Of a stretch of 64,000 nt of DNA, positions 50,498-59,856 are shown piece by piece. Source of the DNA: an uncultured Acidimicrobiaceae bacterium (lineage in GTDB: Bacteria; Actinomycetota; Acidimicrobiia; Acidimicrobiales; RAAP-2); contig CALAYR010000136.1 in assembly GCA_937894805.1 (NCBI GenBank), forward strand, positions 1 to 64,000. Reading direction: 5' to 3'. Made by a program: the position numbers and the translations under genes. The notes beneath the pieces were generated by a model that saw nothing but the letters and a program-made list of their open reading frames with translations, was not told the origin of the DNA and searched no databases. The first letter of the stretch is position 1; every line of letters starts with the position of its first letter.

Positions 50498-51051
50498 GCA
50501 CCATGCCGCGCCTAAAGGTGCGCTACAACGAAGAGATTCGCGCTCAGCTCAAGACTGAGCTCGAACTCCCAAACATCATGCAGGTTCCACGCCTGTCCAA
50601 GATCGTTATTAACGCCGGTGTGGGTCGTGCGACCCAGCAGGCCAGCTTGCTCGAAGGTGCCCAGCGCGACCTCGAGTTGCTGAGCGGTCAGAAGCCAATC
50701 GTGACCCGTGCGAAGAAGTCCATCGCGAGCTTCAAGCTCCGCGAAGAGCAGCCCATTGGCGCGAAGGTCACCCTCCGCGGCGACCGGGCCTGGGAGTTCC
50801 TCGACCGGTTGATCTCGGTGGCCATTCCTCGTATCCGTGACTTCCGTGGTTTGAGCGCTAAGTCGTTCGACGGCCGCGGTAACTACACGTTCGGTATCAA
50901 CGACCAGTTGATTTTCCCCGAACTGGACTACGACAAGATCGACGCACCACGCGGTTTCGACATCACCATTGTGACGACCGCGATGACCGACGAGCAGGGC
51001 CGTGCGTTTTTGCGCGCTTACGGCTTTCCCTTCCGACAGGAGAATCGATAA
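50494..51051 (+). CDS. rplE: 50S ribosomal protein L5
   Basis: 185 aa. Binds 5S r[39 protein letters not shown] and [20 protein letters not shown] are canonical. ATG 50494 is chosen for the ATGA overlap with rplX and GGGGAGG just upstream. Confidence 0.97.
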   Translation: MSTMPRLKVRYNEEIRAQLKTELELPNIMQVPRLSKIVINAGVGRATQQASLLEGAQRDLELLSGQKPIVTRAKKSIASFKLREEQPIGAKVTLRGDRAWEFLDRLISVAIPRIRDFRGLSAKSFDGRGNYTFGINDQLIFPELDYDKIDAPRGFDITIVTTAMTDEQGRAFLRAYGFPFRQENR

Positions 51052-51236
51052 TGGCGAAGAAGTCGCTACGTATTAAGCAGCAGGCCACCCCGAAGTTTGC
51101 CGTGCGTGGTTACACGCGCTGCGAGCGCTGTGGTCGCCCACGCTCGGTGTACCGCAAGTTCGGCCTGTGCCGTATTTGCCTCCGTGTCATGGTTCACGCC
51201 GGTGAAATTCCCGGTGTGACTAAGGCCAGCTGGTAG
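51051..51236 (+). CDS. rpsZ: 30S ribosomal protein S14, zinc-binding type
   Basis: 61 aa, the short form. Four zinc ligands C24, C27, C40 and C43 ([20 protein letters not shown]). One-base overlap with rplE. Confidence 0.97.
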   Translation: MAKKSLRIKQQATPKFAVRGYTRCERCGRPRSVYRKFGLCRICLRVMVHAGEIPGVTKASW

Positions 51237-51250
51237 AGGGGAGACGAACA

Positions 51251-51655
51251 ATGACAATGACAGACCCCATCGCCGACATGTTGACTCGAATTCGTAACGC
51301 GAATTCAGCACAGTTCGACTCGGTGAAGATGCCCGGTTCAAAGCTCAAGGTCTCCTTGGCTCAAATCTTGGAGCGTGAGGGCTACATCGGTGGCTTCACG
51401 GTCACCACGAACGAAGGCAAGCCCGGCACCACACTCGAAGTTCGACTGAAGTACACGGTCGATCGTCGTCGCACCATCGTTGGACTGAAGCGTGTTTCTA
51501 CGCCCGGTCTACGCATCTACAGGAAGAGCACCGAAATGCCCAAGGTTCTCGGAGGTGTCGGCGTCGCCGTTGTCTCTACGAGCCGTGGACTTATGACCGA
51601 CCGAGAGGCACGCAAGCAGAAGCTCGGCGGCGAAGTCCTCTGTTACGTCTGGTAA
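51251..51655 (+). CDS. rpsH: 30S ribosomal protein S8
   Basis: 134 aa. [14 protein letters not shown] at the start and [20 protein letters not shown] then VLCYVW at the end are diagnostic. In E. coli S8 represses this operon. The gene starts ATGACAATG; either ATG could be used. Confidence 0.97.
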   Translation: MTMTDPIADMLTRIRNANSAQFDSVKMPGSKLKVSLAQILEREGYIGGFTVTTNEGKPGTTLEVRLKYTVDRRRTIVGLKRVSTPGLRIYRKSTEMPKVLGGVGVAVVSTSRGLMTDREARKQKLGGEVLCYVW

Positions 51656-51684
51656 TCGACCGAAGGTATTGAGGAGAAATTTAG

Positions 51685-52224
51685 ATGTCACGAATTGGTC
51701 GTAACCCAATCACTGTTCCATCGACCGTCACCATCGCGGTGTCGGGCGATGTTGTTCAGGTCAAGGGACCCAAGGGAACCATGGAGCGCACCTTGCCCGG
51801 CGGTATCACCGTTGCGCAAGAGGGCGACGTGTTAACCGTTGAGCGTTCTGACGACGAGCGCGATCACCGCGCTCTTCACGGACTTACCCGTACGTTGATC
51901 TCCAACATGGTTGTTGGTGTTACCGACGGTTGGGTCAAGGAACTGGAAATCATCGGCGTTGGTTACCGCGCTGCCGCGAAGAGCGAATCATCGCTCGAAC
52001 TGGCACTCGGCTTTAGCCACCCCGTTATCTTCGATGCGCCGGCTGGCGTCACCTTCGAAGTCCCCGCCCCCACCCGCGTCATCATTAAGGGCTCGGACAA
52101 GGAAGTCGTCGGCCAAGTTGCCGCATCGATTCGTAAGATTCGCAAGCCCGAGCCCTACAAGGGCAAGGGTGTCCGGTACCTCGGTGAGAAGGTACTGCGC
52201 AAGGCTGGAAAGGCGGCTAAATAA
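51685..52224 (+). CDS. rplF: 50S ribosomal protein L6
   Basis: 179 aa, two similar halves. [40 protein letters not shown] and [20 protein letters not shown] are family hallmarks. GAGGAG precedes the ATG. One-base overlap with rplR. Confidence 0.97.
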   Translation: MSRIGRNPITVPSTVTIAVSGDVVQVKGPKGTMERTLPGGITVAQEGDVLTVERSDDERDHRALHGLTRTLISNMVVGVTDGWVKELEIIGVGYRAAAKSESSLELALGFSHPVIFDAPAGVTFEVPAPTRVIIKGSDKEVVGQVAASIRKIRKPEPYKGKGVRYLGEKVLRKAGKAAK

Positions 52225-52580
52225 TGGCTCGCTCAACTCGAGAACTTCGTATTCGTCGACACCGTCGCGTTCGCAAGAACGTCACTGGTACGACCGAGCG
52301 CCCACGCGTTGCCGTGTCGCGAACCAACAAGCACATCTCGGCTCAGATCATCGACGACACCGTCGGTCGCACCCTTGCGGCCGCCAGTTCCGTCGAGGCT
52401 GTCTTCAAGGACGTCTCCGGTGGCAACATCGACGGCGCCAAGGCCGTTGCCAAGTCGCTAGCTGAGCGCGCCAAGGCCGCCGGCGTTACCACGGTGGTCT
52501 TTGACCGCGGTGGCTTTACTTACCACGGCCGCGTTGCGGCCTTCGCCGATGCCCTCCGCGAAGGAGGACTGGAGTTCTAA
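52224..52580 (+). CDS. rplR: 50S ribosomal protein L18
   Basis: 118 aa, 5S rRNA binder. [20 protein letters not shown] near the N-terminus and [20 protein letters not shown] near the end. One-base overlap with rpsE. Confidence 0.97.
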   Translation: MARSTRELRIRRHRRVRKNVTGTTERPRVAVSRTNKHISAQIIDDTVGRTLAAASSVEAVFKDVSGGNIDGAKAVAKSLAERAKAAGVTTVVFDRGGFTYHGRVAAFADALREGGLEF

Positions 52581-53140
52581 TGACTGACCAGCAGCAACCC
52601 CAATACGAAGAGCGCACCATCAAGGTGAACCGCGTGGCCAAGGTGGTAAAGGGTGGACGTCGCTTCTCCTTCACCGCACTTATGGTCATCGGTGACGGCA
52701 ACGGCAACGTTGGTCTCGGCTACGGCAAGGCCAAGGAAGCCGGTCTCGCCGTGCAGAAGGGCATCGAAGAAGCTCGTAAGAACATGTTCGAAGTGCCAAT
52801 TGCCGGTACGACCGTTATCCACCCCGTGCTCGGTGAAGCCGGCGCCGGTCGCGTGCTCTTGAAGCCCGCAGCTCCCGGTACCGGTGTTATCGCCGGTGGT
52901 GCCGCCCGTGCCATTCTCGAAATGGCCGGAATCAAAGACGTCATCGCGAAGTCGCTCGGTTCGAGCAACGGCATCAACGTGGCCCACGCCACGATCGCCG
53001 GCTTGAAGAGCCTTCGTAAGCCCGAAGAGCTCGCCGAACTCCGCGGCAAGGCCATGGACCAAGTTGTTCCTGCCGGAACACTCCGTGCCTACCGTGAGCG
53101 TCAGCGCGATCAAGACCTCTTTAAGACTGAGGAGAAGTAA
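52580..53140 (+). CDS. rpsE: 30S ribosomal protein S5
   Basis: 186 aa. [20 protein letters not shown] and [20 protein letters not shown] form the double-stranded-RNA-binding domain; [19 protein letters not shown] follows. Coupled to rplR. Confidence 0.97.
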   Translation: MTDQQQPQYEERTIKVNRVAKVVKGGRRFSFTALMVIGDGNGNVGLGYGKAKEAGLAVQKGIEEARKNMFEVPIAGTTVIHPVLGEAGAGRVLLKPAAPGTGVIAGGAARAILEMAGIKDVIAKSLGSSNGINVAHATIAGLKSLRKPEELAELRGKAMDQVVPAGTLRAYRERQRDQDLFKTEEK

Positions 53141-53142
53141 CC

Positions 53143-53322
53143 ATGACTGACATCAAGGTCACTCAAATTCGTTCGTCCATCGGCACCAAGCCCAAGCACC
53201 GTGGAACCCTCCGCGCCCTGGGCCTGCGCAAGCTCGGTCAGAGCAACGTGCTGCCGGACCGTCCTGAGATTCGCGGCATGATTGCTCGCGTTCCTCACCT
53301 CGTGAAAGTAGAAGAGGCTTAA
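53143..53322 (+). CDS. rpmD: 50S ribosomal protein L30
   Basis: 59 aa. MTDIKVTQIRSSIGTKPKHR, then TLRALGLRKLGQSNVLPDRP and a short end: the complete L30 fold. Begins 2 nt after the rpsE stop and ends 2 nt before rplO. Confidence 0.95.
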   Translation: MTDIKVTQIRSSIGTKPKHRGTLRALGLRKLGQSNVLPDRPEIRGMIARVPHLVKVEEA

Positions 53323-53324
53323 TC

Positions 53325-53810
53325 ATGAAGTTGCACGACCTCCAACCATCAAAGGGTTCAACCCACCGCAAGAAGATCGTCGGTCGTGGTATCGCTGGTA
53401 AGGGTGGAAAGACCGCCGGCCGTGGTACCAAGGGTCAGAAGGCTCGTCGCCAGATTCCTGCCGGTTTCGAAGGTGGACAGCTCCCGCTGCTGCAGCGTAT
53501 CCCCAAGCTCAAGGGGTTTACTAACCCCTTCCGCGTGGAGTACACCCCCGTCAACCTCGACGCCTTGACCCGTCTCGGCATTACCGATGTCACCCCTGAG
53601 GTCCTCGTGGCCAATGGTTTGGCCGGCAAGGGTGAGTTCGTCAAGATTCTCGGCCGTGGTGAACTTGGCCTCAAGATCAACGTCTCGGCGCACAAGTTCT
53701 CGGCCACGGCTAAGACGGCCATCGAGGCTGCAGGCGGTTCGACTACTGAACTGCCACTGCCGTTCGCTGTTCGTCCGCCAGCTGCCGGTAACCAGCACCA
53801 GAACCGCTAA
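53325..53810 (+). CDS. rplO: 50S ribosomal protein L15
   Basis: 161 aa. MKLHDLQPSKGSTHRKKIVG, the Gly-rich GRGIAGKGGKTAGRGTKGQK and GFEGGQLPLLQRIPKLKGF are canonical. secY follows after 10 nt. Confidence 0.96.
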   Translation: MKLHDLQPSKGSTHRKKIVGRGIAGKGGKTAGRGTKGQKARRQIPAGFEGGQLPLLQRIPKLKGFTNPFRVEYTPVNLDALTRLGITDVTPEVLVANGLAGKGEFVKILGRGELGLKINVSAHKFSATAKTAIEAAGGSTTELPLPFAVRPPAAGNQHQNR

Positions 53811-53820
53811 GGACTAACCC

Positions 53821-55107
53821 GTGCTCGCCCGTCTTGCGAACATCTTCCGCGTCCCGGATCTTCGGAACAAGGTCCTCTTTACGTTGGCCGTTGTTACGTT
53901 GTACCAACTCGGCTCGTACCTGCCGGTACCGGGCGTTAGTTGGAGCCAGGTGCAGTTGCTGCAAGAAAAGGCCGGCGCCTCGGGTGCTCTCGGTTTCTTG
54001 AATCTCTTCTCGGGTGGCGCACTAACCCGTCTCGCCATCTTTGGTCTCGGTGTTATGCCCTACATCACGAGTTCTATCGTGGTGCAGTTGCTGACCACGG
54101 TTATTCCGAAGTTGACGCAGTGGCGCGACGAGGGTGCCTCCGGCCAAAAGAAGATCACGCAGGCCACTCGCTACTTGACGATTGCCTTGGCGTTGCTGCA
54201 GTCGACCGGTTTGATCTACGCCTTCCACGGCCACACCGCCGGTCTGCTCGGTTTTGACATTGACTTGATTCCGAAGTTCACCTTCTGGCTCGGCCTCTTT
54301 ATGGTGCTGGCCTTGACGGCCGGAACGGCCTTCGTGATGTGGTTGGCCGAGCTCGTGACCCAGCGCGGCATTGGTCAAGGAATGTCCATCTTGATTTTCT
54401 CGTCAGTAGTTTCCGGACTACCGAGTGGTGGCCGTTCGGTCTACGCCCAAGGTGGACCCATCAAGTTCGCCGTCATCGTGAGTATTTCGATTGCTCTGCT
54501 CGTCGTCATTATCTTCATCGACCAAGGGCAGCGTCGCATCCCCGTGACCTTCGCCAAGCGCGTCGTCGGTCGCAAGATGATGGGTGGCAATTCGACCTAC
54601 ATTCCGCTGAAGGTCAACCAGTCCGGTGTTATCCCAATTATCTTTGCGAGTTCGGTCCTCTACTTGCCCCTGCTCTTGAGCAACATCATTCCGAACGTCG
54701 CCTTCCAGAGCTTCGTCAGCAAGTCCTTCACGCCAACGTCGATCCTCTATATCGTGACGTACTTCTTCTTGATCTTGGGCTTCACCTTCTTCTACGTGAA
54801 CATTGCCTTTGAGCCCCACCAGCAGGCGGACCAGCTTCGCCAGCAGGGTGGATTCGTTCCTGGCATTCGTCCCGGTCTGCCTACCGAGAAGTTCTTCGCG
54901 AAGTTGCTCAACCGCATCACGGTGGTTGGCGCTCTCTTCCTCGCGGCCGTTGCCGTAGTGCCCAGTTTGTTAATGGCCGTGTGGCACATCAACAAGTTCC
55001 CCTTCTATGGAACGACCCTTTTGATCGCCGTAGGTGTTGCCCTCGAAACGATGCGCCAAATCGACAGCCAGTTGATGATGCGCAACTACGAAGGCTTCCT
55101 TAAGTAG
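53821..55107 (+). CDS. secY: Preprotein translocase subunit SecY
   Basis: 428 aa, ten transmembrane helices, the protein-conducting channel. LFSGGALTRLAIFGLGVMPY and ITSSIVVQLLT form the helix-2 region; PIIFASSVLYLP and the cytosolic loop GFVPGIRPGLPTEKF are conserved. GTG start. Confidence 0.96.
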   Translation: MLARLANIFRVPDLRNKVLFTLAVVTLYQLGSYLPVPGVSWSQVQLLQEKAGASGALGFLNLFSGGALTRLAIFGLGVMPYITSSIVVQLLTTVIPKLTQWRDEGASGQKKITQATRYLTIALALLQSTGLIYAFHGHTAGLLGFDIDLIPKFTFWLGLFMVLALTAGTAFVMWLAELVTQRGIGQGMSILIFSSVVSGLPSGGRSVYAQGGPIKFAVIVSISIALLVVIIFIDQGQRRIPVTFAKRVVGRKMMGGNSTYIPLKVNQSGVIPIIFASSVLYLPLLLSNIIPNVAFQSFVSKSFTPTSILYIVTYFFLILGFTFFYVNIAFEPHQQADQLRQQGGFVPGIRPGLPTEKFFAKLLNRITVVGALFLAAVAVVPSLLMAVWHINKFPFYGTTLLIAVGVALETMRQIDSQLMMRNYEGFLK

Positions 55108-55117
55108 GAGGGTGACA

Positions 55118-55777
55118 GTGGCCCCTCGTCTCATCGTGGTGCTGCTCGGGAAGCAGGGTGCCGGTAAGGGCACCCAGTGCACTTCCTTGAGTGAGCAATA
55201 CAACATTCCGCACGTCTCGACGGGCGACATTCTTCGTGCCGCCGTCCGTGAAGGAACGCCCCTCGGTCTGCAGGTGAAGTCAGTTCTCGACGCCGGAGAC
55301 CTGGTATCGGATGATCTCGTCGTAGCTCTCGTCAAGGAGCGCTTCGCCCAGCCCGACGCCCAACGGGGCGCGTTGCTCGACGGCTTTCCGCGCACGATTG
55401 GCCAGGCTACGGCACTGGACGCCATGTTGGCCGACGAGCCCGTCTCGATCTGTATCAACTTGGATGTTCCGACCGCCCTGGTCGTGGAGCGACTGAGTCG
55501 CCGCCGCGTCTGCCAAGAGTGCGGCGCAATCTATCGAGCCGACGAGCCGGCCGGCGCCAGCGGCACGTGCGAAAAGTGTGGCGGTGATGTAATTCAGCGG
55601 GCCGACGATCAGCCCGAAGCGATTCAGCAGCGCCTCGATGCGTACGAACGCGACACCGCGCCACTCCTCGATTACTACGCCGCTAAGGATCTCGTCGTTT
55701 CGGTCGATGGCAGTCAAACGGTGGAAGCGGTTGGCGCCGCCGTCTCGAAGGCCTTGGCCGGACGAGGGTTGGTGTGA
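55118..55777 (+). CDS. adk: Adenylate kinase
   Basis: Interconverts ATP, ADP and AMP. 219 aa. P-loop GKQGAGKGT at 11-19 (usual GPPGAGKGT), AMP site TGDILRAAVREGT, and a long LID with a four-Cys zinc knuckle (CQECG...CEKCG). GTG 55118 is chosen over 55112, which overlaps the GGAGGG ribosome site. Overlaps map by 4 nt. Confidence 0.96.
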   Translation: MAPRLIVVLLGKQGAGKGTQCTSLSEQYNIPHVSTGDILRAAVREGTPLGLQVKSVLDAGDLVSDDLVVALVKERFAQPDAQRGALLDGFPRTIGQATALDAMLADEPVSICINLDVPTALVVERLSRRRVCQECGAIYRADEPAGASGTCEKCGGDVIQRADDQPEAIQQRLDAYERDTAPLLDYYAAKDLVVSVDGSQTVEAVGAAVSKALAGRGLV

Positions 55778-56514
55778 GGCGTTCCTCGGCCGAGCTGGAC
55801 AAGATGCGCAAGGCCGGCAAAGTGGTCGCTGAGATGCACGAAAAGACTCGAGCCGCAATTCGCCCCGGTGTCACCACTGCCTTCCTTAATGAAGTCGCGG
55901 CCGCCGTCATTGAAAAGCGTGGCGCTCGTTCGAACTTTCTCGGATACCACGGTTTTCCGGCCGTGATCTGCACCAGCCCGAACGACATGATCGTTCACGG
56001 CATTCCCGGTTCGTATGTTCTGCAAGAGGGCGACATCATCTCGATTGACTGTGGCGCCATTGTTGAGGGCTACCACGGTGACGCGGCTTACACGGCCGGT
56101 GTCGGTGAGATCAGCAAAGAGGCCCAGCGTCTCTTGGATGTGACTGAGCGTTCGCTCTGGGCCGGCATCGAACAGATGGTCATTGGCAATCGCCTCAATG
56201 AAATTGGTCGGGCCGTAGAGAAGGTGGCCCTGGCCGCTAACTTCGGCATTGTCCGCGAGTATGTCGGTCACGCCATCGGGACCGCCATGCACGAGAGTCC
56301 CCAGGTGCCGAACTACTGGCCCGGTGTTGGTGGCCCCACGCTGAAGCAGGGCATGGTCTTTGCGGTCGAGCCGATGATCAACATCGGCGGCGAAGAGACC
56401 TACACCCTCGATGACGGGTGGAGTGTTTTGACGACCGACGGATCGCTCTCGGCCCACTTCGAACACACCATCGCGATTACCGAAAACGGTCCCGAAGTCT
56501 TTACGTTGGCCTAA
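55774..56514 (+). CDS. map: Methionine aminopeptidase, type I
   Basis: Removes initiator Met. 246 aa. Five metal ligands visible: D in SIDCGAIVEGYHG, D in GDAAYT, H in GHAIGTAMHE, E in AVEPMINI, E in FEHTIAIT. GTG start inside the adk stop. The expected next gene, infA, is displaced 2.6 kb by a reverse-strand cassette. Confidence 0.96.
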   Translation: MRRSSAELDKMRKAGKVVAEMHEKTRAAIRPGVTTAFLNEVAAAVIEKRGARSNFLGYHGFPAVICTSPNDMIVHGIPGSYVLQEGDIISIDCGAIVEGYHGDAAYTAGVGEISKEAQRLLDVTERSLWAGIEQMVIGNRLNEIGRAVEKVALAANFGIVREYVGHAIGTAMHESPQVPNYWPGVGGPTLKQGMVFAVEPMINIGGEETYTLDDGWSVLTTDGSLSAHFEHTIAITENGPEVFTLA

Positions 56515-56523
56515 GCGCGACGG

Positions 56524-57189
56524 CTACTTCGAAGTGTCGCGGTACTGCTGTTCTTGTTGGAGATGCTTCTGTCCGTAGAGGGCGGCCTCGGTGCGCCGTT
56601 GAAAACCCAATTTGGCCAAGAGATTTGAAACGTAATTCTTGATGGTCTTCTCGGCCAAGAACATCACCGCGGCAATCTCACGATTAGTGAGTCCCTCGGT
56701 GAGTAGCTCGAGAATACGTAGTTCTTGAGCGCTGAGGCGCTCAATGAGTTCCAACTCCTTGGTGCGTCGCATCATTCGCGCCCGAGCCCGCTCTACGGTG
56801 TCAGGGTCAAAGAGTGAATCGCCGGTCGCGACCTTGTGAATGGCCGCCACCAGATCGTTACTTCGAACATCCTTGAGGACGTAGCCCCTCGCGCCGGCTG
56901 TTAGAGCTGCATCGAAGGCCTCATCGTCCGCAAAGGAGGTGAGCATGAGGCAGTTCAGCTCCGGCTTGATGTCGCGAAGTTCACGACATAGTTCGACGCC
57001 GCTGCCGTCCGGGAGGCGGACGTCCAGCACGGCCACGTCGACTTGGTTCGCGATCGTGGCAAAGAGTGATAGGGCAGAATCGAAGTCGCCGGCGTCACCC
57101 ACCACGGACAGATCTTCGGAGGTCTCGAGAAGAGCGGCGAGACCTCGCCGAACTATTTCGTGATCGTCAACGAGAAAAATTCGAATCAT
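56524..57189 (-). CDS. DosR/DevR-like response regulator (NarL family)
   Basis: 221 aa. Receiver domain with acidic pocket D8-D9, phospho-acceptor D56 (VAVLDVRLP) and K105 (YVLKDV). LuxR-type HTH near 148-205 whose helix LTEGLTNREIAAVMFLAEKT and KNYVSNLLAKLG closely resemble mycobacterial DosR. ATG 57189 overlaps the kinase stop (ATGA), so the pair is coupled. Hypoxia or redox control is inferred from resemblance only. Nine nt separate it from the convergent map. Confidence 0.85.
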   Translation of the reverse strand: MIRIFLVDDHEIVRRGLAALLETSEDLSVVGDAGDFDSALSLFATIANQVDVAVLDVRLPDGSGVELCRELRDIKPELNCLMLTSFADDEAFDAALTAGARGYVLKDVRSNDLVAAIHKVATGDSLFDPDTVERARARMMRRTKELELIERLSAQELRILELLTEGLTNREIAAVMFLAEKTIKNYVSNLLAKLGFQRRTEAALYGQKHLQQEQQYRDTSK

Positions 57190-58319
57190 GTAGAGAGGTT
57201 CCTTGCTCGCCATGTGGCAACGGTGCCACCTTTAGTTCCGGGTGATACCGCAAAATCACCACCGAGCGCTTCGGCCCGCATCGATAGATTGTGCACTCCA
57301 TTACCTGCAGTCGCCGTCGTGACCCCACCGCCATTGTCTTCGACGCGCATCTCCAACGTGCCGTTAGCGAGAGCCAGGTGGACGAGGGCGCGATCGGCGT
57401 GAGCGTGGCGGACAACGTTGCTTAAGAGTTCGCGAAGCGACGTGATGATCTGCTCGCCACTTTGTGGTCCAACGGCACTGTCGAGTGGTCCATCGAACAA
57501 GACGTCCACGTGAAGTCCGGCCGCTGAGGGAAGTTCGTCGATGGTGCGCAGGATCTCGTTACGAAGCGAGTGGCTTTCGACAGTCGGGCGGTGAGTGATC
57601 TCAAAGATCGTGGTGCGAATACGGCGTACCGTGTCGTCGAGATCATCGAGGGCTTCATTGATCTGCTTCGTAACGTCGTCGGGGAGTGATTTCGTCAGTG
57701 CCGATTGGAGCGAGAGACCGACTGCAAAGAGTCGCTGAATTACCGTGTCGTGCAGATCGCGGGCCATTCGTTCGCGCTCGTGGACGAGGGTCAAGCCCCG
57801 GATGCGAGCTCGCTGATTGGCCTGGTCGATAACCAACCCGGCCGCCCGTCCGAGGGTCTCGATGAGACCTTCGTCCTCCGCCGTGAACTGACCCGCCAAC
57901 TTGTTGGTGAGGTAGAGATTGCCAAAGACGGTGCCATCGCTGGTGCGCACGGGGCTGCCCAGAAAGTTGTGCATCGGGGGATGGTTCGGCGGGAGTGCGG
58001 AGAGCTTCTCAGTCGACATGGCGTCGACGCGGATGCTGGTGCCGGCTTGGATGACCTCGCCGAGGAGACCTCGACCCACGGGGAGGTCCCCGATGGCGTG
58101 GCGCTGGGCATCGTCGACTCCAAAGGTGATGAACTCGGCAATGTGTTGCCCGGAGGCATCGAGAACGCCCATTGCCCCGTATTGGGCACCGACCAAGTCA
58201 CAGGCACTCCGGACGAGATGCCTGAGGAGCGTGTCCAGGTCGGCATCGGACTCAATCAGCATCATGGCCGAAATGAGAGATTGGAGCCGCTCGGGATTTT
58301 GGACGTGGTGGTACGGCAC
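57186..58319 (-). CDS. DosS/DevS-like sensor histidine kinase with GAF domain
   Basis: 377 aa. One GAF domain (about 25-165), then a HisKA_3 dimerisation domain with phospho-acceptor H190 (RMARDLHDTVIQRLFAVGL) and a HATPase_c domain with N-box N301 (ELLSNVVRHAHA) and G1 box D328 (VEDNGGG). No transmembrane segment, so it is cytoplasmic. DosS has two GAF domains and binds haem in the first; with one GAF the ligand here is open. Translationally coupled to the regulator gene. Confidence 0.85.
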   Translation of the reverse strand: MPYHHVQNPERLQSLISAMMLIESDADLDTLLRHLVRSACDLVGAQYGAMGVLDASGQHIAEFITFGVDDAQRHAIGDLPVGRGLLGEVIQAGTSIRVDAMSTEKLSALPPNHPPMHNFLGSPVRTSDGTVFGNLYLTNKLAGQFTAEDEGLIETLGRAAGLVIDQANQRARIRGLTLVHERERMARDLHDTVIQRLFAVGLSLQSALTKSLPDDVTKQINEALDDLDDTVRRIRTTIFEITHRPTVESHSLRNEILRTIDELPSAAGLHVDVLFDGPLDSAVGPQSGEQIITSLRELLSNVVRHAHADRALVHLALANGTLEMRVEDNGGGVTTATAGNGVHNLSMRAEALGGDFAVSPGTKGGTVATWRARNLST

Positions 58320-58342
58320 GCCCTCATGCTCTCACTCGGGGG

Positions 58343-58777
58343 CTAGTGCGGGGGACGGGGGAAAGACCAGATCGTCTGGTCGCCGGCCACGACGGTGAGT
58401 GGGAGGGCAATAAGACGAGCCCCATTGTCGAGATAGGGGAGGAGCGGGTGGCCGACGGGGAGCGATTCGTCGGGGGACTGGGGGTCAAAAACCGACCCCA
58501 CCCCGGCGGTCGTCACGGTCCAGGTCACCCCGGAGTCCTCCAGACCGTCAATATTCAAGGTCAGGACCTCGTGGCGCTCGGCGGCCTCCCAGACGGCCGC
58601 TTCGTCAGTCGCCACGAACAGGATTTCGCCCACCACCATCAGGGGAACTGGTCGGGAGGCGGGAAGGCAGCGGACCGAAATTAGAAGTCTGGCCCATCGG
58701 GCCCGGCTCAGGCGGTCACGGCACTCCTCGGCCGAGAGGGCTTCGCGCTGGATTATGCCGTTGAACCGAAAGGTCAC
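58343..58777 (-). CDS. PPOX-like FMN-binding split-barrel protein, tentative
   Basis: 144 aa. It opens LSAEECRDRLSRARWARLLI then PVPLMVVGEILFVATDEAAV, the layout of small pyridoxamine-5'-phosphate-oxidase-like (flavin/F420/haem-binding) proteins. It ends 23 nt before the kinase start, so it probably leads a three-gene operon. GATAGT lies 6 nt before its GTG. Such proteins are often redox partners, fitting a DosRS-like system, but the cofactor is unknown. Confidence 0.6.
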   Translation of the reverse strand: MTFRFNGIIQREALSAEECRDRLSRARWARLLISVRCLPASRPVPLMVVGEILFVATDEAAVWEAAERHEVLTLNIDGLEDSGVTWTVTTAGVGSVFDPQSPDESLPVGHPLLPYLDNGARLIALPLTVVAGDQTIWSFPRPPH

Positions 58778-59097
58778 GAAGCCACTATCGCCGCTTTCTG
58801 GTGGCCGGCAGTAGGGCCAATGGTCTCAAATTTCCTATTTTGGGGAAAATCCCGTAAACTAACCAGTTCCCACACGACGGAGCCCTCGGGCAATGTCGAG
58901 AGGTCCGACTCGGCACCATCTATGCCATCTCGGGAGGCCCCCACGCCCTCCGGATCGACCTCAGCATTTGTCGAAATTTGGCGGTGTTCGAAAGTTGGGT
59001 AAGATGTCAAGCCGACCTTTAATGGGCAACCATTGAGGTCACCCTCTGCGCGTTCCAAACGTGCGGAGGTAGTAATACCGCAACAAGGAGAAGGAAC
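58778..59097 (+). promoter_or_regulatory. infA upstream region: promoter and leader hairpin
   Basis: 320 nt without a gene. A promoter is visible near its end: TTGGCG (58978-58983), 16 nt, TAAGAT (59000-59005). The leader then holds a strong hairpin (59014-59025 with 59030-59040, GCAA loop) and two ribosome-site-like motifs, GGAGGT (59064-59069) and AAGGAG (59085-59090). The first ~200 nt hold nothing I recognise apart from the PPOX-gene -10 box. Confidence 0.5.
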
Positions 59098-59322
59098 CTG
59101 ACGAAGCAAAAGGAAGATGCGTTCACCGTTGAGGGAACCGTGGTGGAAGCCCGGCCTAACGCGATGTTCGAAGTCAAGCTGGAGAATGGATTTACCGTGC
59201 TCGCGATGAGCTCGGGACGGATGCGCCAAAATCGCATTCGAATTCTCCCCGGCGACAAGGTCCAAGTCGAGATCACGCCGTACGACATGACTCGTGGCCG
59301 CATCACCTACCGCTACAAATAA
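59098..59322 (+). CDS. infA: Translation initiation factor IF-1 (CTG start)
   Basis: 74 aa, S1-like beta barrel that occupies the ribosomal A site. Family alignment requires [20 protein letters not shown] at the N-terminus. The only codon that can begin it is CTG 59098, 7 nt after AAGGAG. The next canonical start (GTG 59140) would delete the first strand. [20 protein letters not shown] and [13 protein letters not shown] complete the fold. A CTG start would lower translation and may be regulatory. Confidence 0.85.
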   Translation: MTKQKEDAFTVEGTVVEARPNAMFEVKLENGFTVLAMSSGRMRQNRIRILPGDKVQVEITPYDMTRGRITYRYK

Positions 59323-59352
59323 TTCAGGTTCGAGAGTCGAGAAAGAAACAGC

Positions 59353-59466
59353 ATGAAGGTTCGCGCAAGCGTTAAGACAATGTGTGAGAAGTGCAAGGTC
59401 ATTCGTCGTTCAGGTCACGTCCGCGTGATTTGCGAGAACCCTCGTCACAAGCAGCGCCAGGGCTAG
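59353..59466 (+). CDS. rpmJ: 50S ribosomal protein L36
   Basis: 37 aa. [20 protein letters not shown] and [15 protein letters not shown]; zinc ligands C11, C14, C27 and H32, the zinc-binding form. Between infA and rpsM as usual. Confidence 0.96.
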   Translation: MKVRASVKTMCEKCKVIRRSGHVRVICENPRHKQRQG

Positions 59467-59478
59467 GAGAGAACAGAC

Positions 59479-59856
59479 ATGGCCCGTATTTCCGGAGTTG
59501 ACATCCCCCGCGACAAGCGAACGGTGATTTCATTGACCTACATCTTTGGCATTGGTCCGACCAAGTCCAAAGAGATCTGTGCCTCTACAGGCATTGATGA
59601 ATCGATTCGCGTGAAGGACCTCAGCGAAGCTGACGTCAACAAGATTCGTGCTTACATCGACCAGAACCTCACCGTCGAAGGTGACCTGCGTCGTGATGTG
59701 GCTCAAGACATTAAGCGCAAGATGGAGATCAACTGCTTGCAGGGAATCCGTCACCGCAAGGGCCTGCCGGTCCGCGGTCAGCGCACGCGTACCAACGCCC
59801 GTACTCGTAAGGGACCGAAGCGCACCGTCGCCGGTAAGAAGAAGGTGAAGAAGTAA
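59479..59856 (+). CDS. rpsM: 30S ribosomal protein S13
   Basis: 125 aa. [20 protein letters not shown], the helix-two-turn-helix [13 protein letters not shown] and [20 protein letters not shown] are diagnostic. One-base overlap with rpsK. Confidence 0.97.
   Translation: MARISGVDIPRDKRTVISLTYIFGIGPTKSKEICASTGIDESIRVKDLSEADVNKIRAYIDQNLTVEGDLRRDVAQDIKRKMEINCLQGIRHRKGLPVRGQRTRTNARTRKGPKRTVAGKKKVKK

Noticed and set aside
57705..58346. 213-codon plus-strand frame opposite the kinase
   Set aside because: Fully antisense to a kinase with all catalytic boxes intact.
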